Assembly (NCBI GenBank): GCA_015956445.1
Contig: WIUZ02000002.1
Location: forward strand, 62,001 to 126,000
DNA length: 64,000 bases
Reading direction: 5' to 3'
DNA from: Thelephora terrestris
Taxonomy: Eukaryota > Basidiomycota > Agaricomycetes > Thelephorales > Thelephoraceae
This document shows positions 56,961-64,000 of the stretch, piece after piece (position 1 is the first letter of the stretch; each line of letters starts with the position of its first letter). A program made the translations under genes and the position numbers. The notes beneath the pieces were generated by a model, which worked only from the letters and a program-made list of their open reading frames with translations, was not told the origin of the DNA and did not search any database.

Positions 56961-57625
56961 CACTGGGGGCATGGGGGTACTTACCCAGTGGGTACATGGT
57001 GATTTCATTGTGAGTTTTGAAACCATTCGCCCAGTTGTTACCCACCAGGTACTTTTTGGGTACTTTTTGAAAGATACCCATCAATTTGCCCACATTTTAC
57101 CCACTGGGTACATGGTGGGTACTTTTACAATTTACTTTCCAATGTGCCCATCACAAACTTGAGCCACTCGTTGGGAGTTCTTTCATAAAGTACCCACTGA
57201 TCTGATCACAATGTACTCAACCAGATACTCAATGGGTTCTTTGAGAGTTCATGGTAAAACTGAGCCACACTGTTAGTTCTTTGTGAGTTCTTTGAAAAAA
57301 ACCTACTGGGTACATTTTGATCAGATCGGTGGGTATTTTGTGAAAGAACTCTCAACAAGTGGCTCAAGTTTGTGATGGGCACATTGGAAAGTAAATTGTG
57401 AAAGAACCCAGGGGTTTCGCTCAAAAAATACCCACTGGGTTCCTGAGTGGGTACTTTTACAAAGTACCCACCATGTACCCAGTGGGTAAAATGTGGGCAA
57501 ATTGATGGGTATCTTTCAAAAAGTACCCAAAAAGTACCTGGTGGGTAACAACTGGGCGAATGGTTTCAAAACCCACAATGAACTCACAATGTACCCACTG
57601 GGTAAGTACCCCCTTGTCCCCAGTG
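56961..57625. mobile_element. Foldback CACTA-like element F4, CCT target duplication
   Basis: The 665-bp element begins CACTGGGGGCATGGGGGTAC and ends with the reverse complement, with CCT on both sides (56958-56960, 57626-57628). Arms are built of TACCCACTGGGTA and GGGTACTTT words, unrelated to F1-F3. It is inserted 10 bases inside the right terminus of F5. It is non-coding. Confidence 0.88.
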
Positions 57626-58410
57626 CCTGCCCCCAGTGCCTAGGAGTTCACAGGACTTAGCCACTTCCTGAGCCATGTACTCCCTCATGTTCTCCTTGCA
57701 CTCCTCCAATAGAGTCGCAACCCGAAGAGCATCAACCTTCGCCTCTTTCACCTCACGCTCTAAACATTCAACCTAATGGAACCTTGGTTAAAGAGAGTCA
57801 TACTCTAAACACCAAGGCAACCCACCTTGCTGTCCCCTTCTCGAACTAGAGACCAGAGCAGAGTGGTGGATGTGGTGGCATGGTGGATCGCCCAAGGAAT
57901 GGTAGCTCCGTGCTTCAACCAATGCTGATCGTAGACCCCTCACTGCAAGGTGTACCACAGCTCCTTCTTGATGGGATGCTCCAACTCTCCAAAACAACCC
58001 CTCATTTGATGAATCGTGATTACCTTCTCGGCAATTAGGGTTTGGAACCAGAGCTTGTCGTCCCAGGTCAAGGCTGGAGGATGCTGGATTGTCTCCATGA
58101 GACGTCCAGCATCCACCTTCTTAATGGCTGTGAGGAGCTAGAAGACATTAGATCTGTCTTTTGACAAACTGTCAAAAGATGACCTACATTGTCATCCGAA
58201 ATGTAGTGACTGCCCTCATCGCAAATGTACTCCTTGGCTCTGCGAGCATGACAATCAATGCAGGACATAGTGGTGATCCCCTGGGAGACTTGGTAGTGTC
58301 AGGAACATGGTATTTTTTAACACTCCATCATTCCAAAAAAAAACACAACATGCATACATTCATGGCAATCGGAACCACAAGGCTATACTACACAGCTTAT
58401 AAATGTCCTA

Positions 58411-60942
58411 TCAAAAGTCGATTGTATCTTCAGCAGGCACCCAACGCATCAGCAGTCCATCCCGGTCAAAGAACTGGCCTCTCCTAGCAAGGATCTCACC
58501 GAACATGGCGTCCCCATCCTCCACGCTCAACTGAACATCTAGTTCAAGTCAATATGAAGAGACTCCTTCATAGGGACCCACCAGCCACCCAGATGTCACT
58601 GAACTTTGGAACACTTGGTTCCACATCTCCATCACCGGGTGACTGCTCAGCAGCGCTGTCGACATAGTCGAAGAGAGACCCTCCATCTCCCTCATCGGAG
58701 GCCTGGGCGGGATCCTGTCACTGGGGGCAAGGGGTCAAATACCCAGTGGGTACATGCTGAATACATTGTGATCACAGTCAACAAGTGATCACAATGTGCC
58801 CAGTGGGGAAAATTTGAATACATTCAAAATGTGCCTGGCCATGTGAATCCAATGTACCCATCAATGTGATCTCAATGTGCCCAGTGGGGACATTTTGATT
58901 GCAATCACAATGTACCCATCAATGTGTTCACAATGTGCCCAGCTCATTACATAATGGTTTCTTTCACAATGTTGTCCACAATGTGTCCAGCATGTGGCTG
59001 AGCCACTCATTCAAACTTCTTTCACAAAGTATCCAGTGATGTGTCCATACTGTCCCCAGGGAGTTCTTTTTGAAGTAATCACAATGTAATCACAATATTG
59101 ATCAATTTCACCATGTATTCTCAAAGAAATCACTATGTATATGGCTGTACACATTCTAGACACATCACTGGATACTTTGTGAAAGAAGTTTGAATGAGTG
59201 GCTCAGCCACATGCTGGACACATTGTGGACAACATTGTGAAAGAAACTATTATGTAATGAGCTGGGTACATTGAGAACACATTGATGGGAACATTGTGAA
59301 AGAAATTAAAATGTGCACAGCAGGCACATTGAGTTCACATTGATGTGTACATTGTGATTGCAATCAAAATGTCCCCACTGGGCACATTGAGATCACATTG
59401 ATGGGTACATTGGATTCACATGGCCAGGCACATTTTGAATGTATTCAAATTTTCCCCACTGGGCACATTGTGATCACTTGTTGACTGTGATCACAATGTA
59501 TTCAGCATGTACCCACTGGGTATTTGACCCCTTGCCCCCAGTGTGTATTGCGAGTCGAGTGAGGTGCCTACGCTGGACCTCCGACTTGACCTGGCGGTGG
59601 AGACGGTTGACCTGGTATCAGAACCATTGTCTCTCACCTCAACCAGACTGGTCACCATCCAACTCAACTGGACACGGGTAAGGGTAAGACAAGGGTGCCA
59701 TGCAATGCGTGATACGGCGTTGGGAGCATTTGAATGCTGCCCCTTAGTCACCAGACGTACCTCAGCAACCCTCGGAGTATTTTCGGCCCTGTCCACGACC
59801 ATCTCCTCAATCGGCACCAACTGACTGATCAGCTGCATCGGGCAGCGCTCACAGTTCTCCTTGTCGGAATCGGCCAGAGTGGAAGCCGGAGCCGGAGTAG
59901 GAATGGGAGCCTCGTTCTCTACTGGAGGTGTGGTGTAGGATGATGGATTAGGCAATTGGAGTACCACCTCATCGGCGTACTCCAACTCGAAGGGAACATC
60001 GACAGGACCCTCCTTGCAGTTACAGGTCTTATCCTGAAGGGATTCGACCTGCGCGGTCAACACGGACACTATATCCTCGAGTTCATCGACCTAAGAGAAC
60101 GTTAGTCCCTCTCACAAAAGAGAGTGTACTTCGCATCTCTCACCCAAGTGCTCTCTATGTTGATCTTCTTTGAGCGCCTATCCAGGCGATCGTCCCTCCT
60201 ATCCAAGGCATCCCTCAGGTTGTCATCCCATATGCCCAAACCTGCGACCAGGTCCTGATGGTTAGTCACCATCGCCTCCAACGCCTCGTTCGTCTTCCTC
60301 TGGAACTCGGCCATGGTCTCCTTCATCAAGAGACCCTCGGTGGACAAACAAAGGACATCTGCCTTCACCTCCTCCACCTCACGCTCCAACCGTTCAACCT
60401 AGGCAGTTTGGTTAACGAGAGTCATACTCGTATACCCAAATGGAAAATCTACCCGGCTTTCCCCCTCTCGAACAAGCGACCACAACAGCGTGGTGGAAGT
60501 GGTGGCATGGCGGACCGCCCGAGGAACAGTTGCCCCATGCTCCAACAGGTCCTGATCGTAGATCCCTCGCACGAGGGTGTACCAGAGCTCCTTCTTGATA
60601 GGATGCTCCAACTCCCCGAACCTACCCCTCATTTGATGGATCGTCTTCTCAGTGATCATGGACCGGACCCAGAGCTCATCGTCCCAGGTCAACCCCATCA
60701 AATGTGGGATCGACTCCCTGAGACGTTCGGCGTCCACCTGCCGAACGACCTTCAAGATCTAGGGAAAGAGTTAGAACTAACACAAAAGAAGTTCAAACTC
60801 TCCCCCATACCTCTTCATCAGTAGTGTATGGAACCCCCGCCTCACAGGCATAGGTCTTGCAAGCGGCGGCACGGTGGTCGATACAGGAGATGGTGGAGAT
60901 CCCATTGGCGACTTTGTAGGTGTGGTTGTTGGGGAAAGACAT
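58411..60942 (-). pseudogene. Module family 1, copy B, split by foldback element F3
   Basis: The start at 60942 gives MSFPNNHTYKVANGISTISC, and then the same order as copy A: VDAERLRESIPHLMGLTWDD, GELEHPIKKELWYTLVRGIY, RAVRHATTSTTLLWSLVREG, a coiled coil, SLQDKTCNCKEGPVDVPFEL, IPTPAPASTLADSDKENCER and RVQLSWMVTSLVEVRDNGSD. F3 is inserted at 58719-59543. Beyond it the C-terminal part continues to a stop at 58411-58413. The reading frame before F3 appears better preserved than in copy A. Function unknown. Confidence 0.62.
58719..59543. mobile_element. Foldback CACTA-like element F3, TGT target duplication
   Basis: The 825-bp element begins CACTGGGGGCAAGGGGTCAA, with TGT on both sides (58716-58718, 59544-59546). 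It has the same interior family as F1 and F2. The flanks read ...GATCCTGT and TGTATTGCGAG...; copy A reads GATCCTGTCTTGCGAG at about 48279-48294 without the element, which confirms the insertion and its 3-bp duplication. Confidence 0.92.
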
Positions 60943-62210
60943 GATGGTAAGATGATGGGGAAGTTGCTGGTGTTGCTGATAAAGGATGGCTCCAAGAAGA
61001 CATCCTTCTTATAGCCTAGATCGGTGATCCTTCACGTGACCTACCTCGACGCACCTCATTGGTCCGGGTCATATCAACTTCCGCCACTGTACCATCATCG
61101 TCGGCTTACTATATCAAGCTGACACCTCGGCCCACAGGATGGCCTTGGAAGAACTTTGTTCCGGAACGCCTAGAACATGTGCACACCAAAAATAGGTCTC
61201 ATGACCTTGACAACCCCCTTTACGACCCTGATGACTCATTTATGACATCACGATAACGACCAACCCTGGACCCTGATCACACACGTGGACAGTCACATCA
61301 CAGCCTTCCTAACAGAAGGAAGGAATCGCCGTTAATCGATAGGAGTGCCTTTAGGCTCCTTTTGGTTAGCCAAGTGAATGTGGAAGTAGCCGTTAGCGTG
61401 AAACACTGGCGAAGCATGTAATCCCTCATGTCCCATGGGTCTAGGCCTACCTCCCCATGTTCGGACGTACGTTGAGGTTGCCACTAGTCCGTGATGCTGT
61501 CACTGCCTACCGACAACAAGGGATATGTAGAGTTCCAATCACAAATCCACTCGACACGAAGTAAAGCGATGTTGCTCACCTGACCCTTGGGTGTGATCAC
61601 AGGTACAAATTTTTGTGATCATATCCCCCTATTTCTTTTAAGATTAGTGTTATCTTTTATCCCTATGTTCCATGTAGACCATTGTTCTCTTATGCATTCC
61701 TTCACACACTAGTAAGGCCCTGTGTCCTTTACCTTCCCACACGTCATACTTGCTTGCTTCCCTTACTCAGCGTTCACACACTCCTTATCTCCCTTTGTTC
61801 ATTCCTGTTAAGGGTAAATTAGTTTCTCATGCTGTCAGGCCACTCCTTAATGGTTTAAATAGCCAGTCTTTCAGTTGAGTAATTCCCTAGCTTTGAAACC
61901 ACAGGAATTCCTCTGCCCTTCTCTGCCTCAGTGTAGGTAAGGTCAAGTCAGAGATTCTTTTGAAACACCCTCAGCATGATCATATTTCCTCCCACTCTAG
62001 GCATTCAAAGACCCTTCAGACCTCTCTCCTCATCGGAGTCTGCAAATACTTGAAGTAACTCTTAGTCATTGGGTTGCGGCACTCATCGGCAAAGACCTTT
62101 CAACTTGACCAACGTGATAAAGGACAACCTACCAGGAGCTGCTAGTCGGACTAGCTAGGTTCAGGGAACCTCAGTGGACACTGGGAGCTAAAGGGTAGAG
62201 TGGCCCTGAC
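60943..62210. promoter_or_regulatory. Control region between divergent genes, copy B
   Basis: About 1.27 kb without a gene, similar along its length to 49712-51086, including TCACGTGACCTACCTCGA, the CCACTAGTCCGTGATGCTGT block and the CCTCTGCCCTTCTC block near 61910. The similarity ends at GTGGCCCTGAC (62200-62210), just before the expected start of the plus-strand gene, where F6 is inserted. Confidence 0.55.
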
Positions 62211-62881
62211 ACAGTGCCCCAGTATGTTCCCATTAGGTAATCCATGGGTACATTCCCAAAGAATGTAACCTCAATGTCACCGATCAGCACATTTACAATG
62301 TTGCTGGCCAGTAAAATTCAAAATGCACCCAAACAGTGTTTTTGCAGTGTTCTGGGTTGGTAAATCCAGAATGTACTGGTGGCGTCGACCACAATGTACT
62401 GAGTCCGGCAAACATCAGGAACACTGCAGGAAAACTGGGAACATTTTAAATGAACTTGTGATGTCCCCAGTTTTTCCAGTTTCCTTGCAGTGTTCTTACA
62501 GTGTCCCTGATGTTTGCTGAACTCAGTACATTGCGCTCGATGGCACCAGTACATTCTGGATGTACCACCCCGGAACACTGCAAATACACTGTTTGGGTGA
62601 ATTTTGAATTTTCCTGACCAGGAAAATTGTAAATGTGCCAATCGTCAATGTTGAGGTTACATTCTTTGGGAATGTACCCATGGATTACCTAATGGGAATA
62701 TCACTGGAACATTGTGAATGTACTGACCATCTTCTGTCCCGGAACACTGCAAGGAAATTGGTCTGGAAAATTCAGAATGTGTTTGCGATGTACTGGGTCG
62801 GTTTTTGCCAGGTACATCGTCCATTTCCTTGCAATGAACTTGCAATTTTCTGGACTGGAACACCACCCCTTGCCCCCAGTG
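62211..62881. mobile_element. Foldback CACTA-like element F6, left end truncated
   Basis: The right end is the CACTGGGGGCAAGGGGTGGT terminus in reverse. The interior is an inverted repeat (about 62222-62706) of GGAACACTGCA, GAATGTACC and CCATGGGTACATTCCC words. About 170 bp of the left arm expected from the right arm are missing, so no target duplication can be read. It is non-coding and is a fourth interior family. Confidence 0.7.
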
Positions 62882-62892
62882 ATTCCGGACAG

Positions 62893-63124
62893 GATGGCGT
62901 CGCCAGCTTTGGAGGGATCATACTATACTCCTGTGCGCACTGAGGATGGTGAGGAATTCATTCGTGAGACATCCGAGGAGATCGCTGTCAATCCGACTAG
63001 CAGTTCTTCGGAGTTGGAGTACAAGGAAGGGAACGAGGTAGCCATCTCCACCCCGCCTCCATTGGTCTCTCCGGTGTGTGGTCAACGCTCCATCTGTGCT
63101 CGTCGATGGGCTCCTTGTAATGGT
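62893..63124 (+). pseudogene. 5' part of an unknown acidic module gene, cut by F7
   Basis: The frame starts MASPALEGSYYTPVRTEDGE and continues EFIRETSEEIAVNPTSSSSE and PPPLVSPVCGQRSICARRWA until element F7 begins at 63125. It takes the position, relative to the control region, that the gene at 51087 has in copy A, but the protein differs. No family is recognised. Confidence 0.4.
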
Positions 63125-64000
63125 CACCGGGGGCAAGGGTTGGTTTACTGAGTCAGTAAACTGTGGGTAAATCACAAGTAAATGGAAAAAGAACCTAGTG
63201 AAATACTTGCCTGGCAAGCGCAAAGCAAATTCACAATTTACTGAGCCAATTTACCTGCAATTTACTGAGTTTAGTATGCGCTCAGTATGTTTGCAGTTCA
63301 CTGGGTCATGTGACCACAGTTTTCCCATTAGGTAAACCTTGGAAATTTTCACAATTTACTGAACAAATTTACCAGCAATTTACTGAGTTTAATTACAGTT
63401 TACATGTGTTTTCTGGTTTACTTTACGTGTATTTGCAATTTACTGAAAGAAAACTTGCAGTTTACTCATAAAGACACGTCCTGGTAAAATTTCAAGTATT
63501 TTTCAAATTAGCCAATCAGGTATGTTGTCAGTAAACCAATTAGATTTTTTTCTGATTTACTGAGTCCAGTAAACCATGATCAAATCATCACGTGTTTTCC
63601 CAGTTGACCTGATGTGTATTTGCAATTTACCAAAGAAAACTTGTAGTTTACTAAAAATGACACGTCCAGGTAAATTTTCGGTTATTTTTCAAATTTACCA
63701 ATCAGGGATGTTGTCAATAAACCAGTTTACTGAGTCCAGTAAATTGCAATCAAACCACTCAGCAAATTGAAAACATACTGATTGGGCAAGTGGCTCAGTG
63801 AATTGCTAGTAAATTTGTTCAGTAAATTGTGAAAATTTCCAAGGTTTACCTAATGGGAAAACTGTGGTCACATGACCCAGTAAATTGCAGGTAAATTGGC
63901 TCAATAAATTGTGAATTTGCTTTGCGCTTGCCAGGCAAGTATTTCACTAGGTTCTTTTTCCATTTACTTGCAATTTACTCACAGTTTACTGACTCAGTAA
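63125..64000. mobile_element. Foldback CACTA-like element F7, runs off the right edge
   Basis: It begins CACCGGGGGCAAGGGTTGGT, one base different from the other termini, and consists of an inverted repeat of GTAAATTG, CAATTTACTGAG and AGTAAACTG words. The right arm repeats the left in reverse (e.g. CTTGCCTGGCAAGCGCAAAG at 63207-63226 and its complement near 63917-63936) and is cut off by the window end about 15-20 bases short of the terminus. A fifth interior family, much more AT-rich than the others. Confidence 0.8.

Larger units (their letters stand above)
54145..57638. mobile_element. Foldback CACTA-like element F5, split by two insertions
   Basis: The left end CACTGGGGGCAGGGGCACCTGG and the right end, which reads as its reverse complement once F4 is removed, define one element of about 0.5 kb. 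The left part (54145-54502) holds the left arm and an inner palindrome; the right arm is 56821-56960 plus 57629-57638. Interior words are TGATTACAT and CATTTCAAATG, unlike F1-F4. A 2318-bp module (54503-56820) and F4 (56961-57625) are inserted in it. The flanking trinucleotides (TCT left, CCT right) match imperfectly. Confidence 0.75.
53737..58308 (-). pseudogene. Module family 1, copy C, split by nested insertions
   Basis: The 5' part lies at 58308-57639: a start with a foreign-looking first few codons, then the family segments CHARRAKEYICDEGSHYISD, LTWDDKLWFQTLIAEKV and GELEHPIKKELWYTLQ. The 3' part lies at 54144-53737 (SLQDKICHSNQGSPRLVGQG; FKLEYANEDATPSPNPPSYA; PLPTPAPVS). Between them sits foldback element F5 with two further insertions inside. 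The 3' end is lost at the junction with the family 2 promoter at 53736. The copy is clearly inactive. Similarity to copies A and B is recognisable throughout but lower than between A and B. Confidence 0.6.

Noticed and set aside
62178-62194. CACTGGGAGCTAAAGGG, resembling the foldback terminus
   Set aside because: The matching place in copy A (near 51051-51070) has CACTGGTAGTTGTTGGGG in the same context, so this is part of the shared control region, and no inverted partner follows.
47975-62210. Modules as LTR retrotransposon or other virus-like fossils
   Set aside because: No long terminal direct repeats, reverse transcriptase, protease, integrase or capsid-like domain could be recognised, and genes are divergent. 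Origin is left open.
45479-64000. Short direct and inverted words read as a CRISPR array or tandem satellite
   Set aside because: The words are arranged as two mirrored arms bounded by CACTG ends with 3-bp duplications, so they are transposon arms; CRISPR does not occur in fungi.

Overview
The window is nuclear DNA of a basidiomycete, most likely an agaricomycete (mushroom-forming) fungus. The evidence is a dense gene layout with many short introns (about 45-65 bases, GT-AG, CTRAC-like branch sites), a Mub1/SamB MYND protein, fungal BTB, Zn2Cys6 and C2H2 proteins, and uricase. No species is claimed.

Positions 1041-44280 are a compact euchromatic block of about 26 genes on both strands, roughly one per 1.7 kb. 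Most are conserved housekeeping or regulatory genes. In order: a small membrane protein, POP5, pICln, an SH3 adaptor, a MED25-like Mediator subunit, a DDT/WHIM/PHD chromatin protein, APC10, a PITH protein, a transcription factor with two zinc clusters, a DHA2-type MFS exporter, a Mub1/SamB-like MYND protein, Hsp10, a C2H2+Zn2Cys6 factor, uricase, Slm1-like, SND3/PHO88, a class I/II aminotransferase, ATP synthase subunit g, two unknown proteins, the exportin CSE1, a G-alpha subunit, a GPI-anchored GH13 alpha-amylase, a TVP38-like membrane protein, a BTB protein and the LC8 dynein light chain. No biosynthetic or catabolic cluster is evident; neighbours look functionally independent.

From about 44.4 kb to the end the window becomes a repeat island with no recognisable host gene. 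It has two interleaved layers. (1) At least seven foldback elements begin 5'-CACTGGGGGC (or nearly so). Four intact ones have exact 3-bp target duplications, the signature of CACTA/EnSpm-type DNA transposons. They share termini but have five unrelated repeat-rich interiors. (2) Several gene modules carry divergent gene pairs separated by TATA-bearing control regions and encode coiled-coil or Cys/His-rich proteins that I do not recognise. One family (copies near 48-49.7, 53.7-58.3 and 58.4-60.9 kb) and a second family (near 45.2-46.4 and 54.5-56.8 kb) are multicopy and partly decayed. The second family ends in a short hairpin and one copy is flanked by an 8-bp duplication. No transposase, reverse transcriptase or integrase is visible. 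The foldback elements are inserted into these modules, some nested two deep, and in three cases a paralogous module shows the empty site.

The best candidate for something undescribed is this two-layer system: gene modules that look mobile, with conserved promoter flanks and variable coding parts, hit repeatedly by a CACTA-like foldback group whose interiors vary but whose ends do not.
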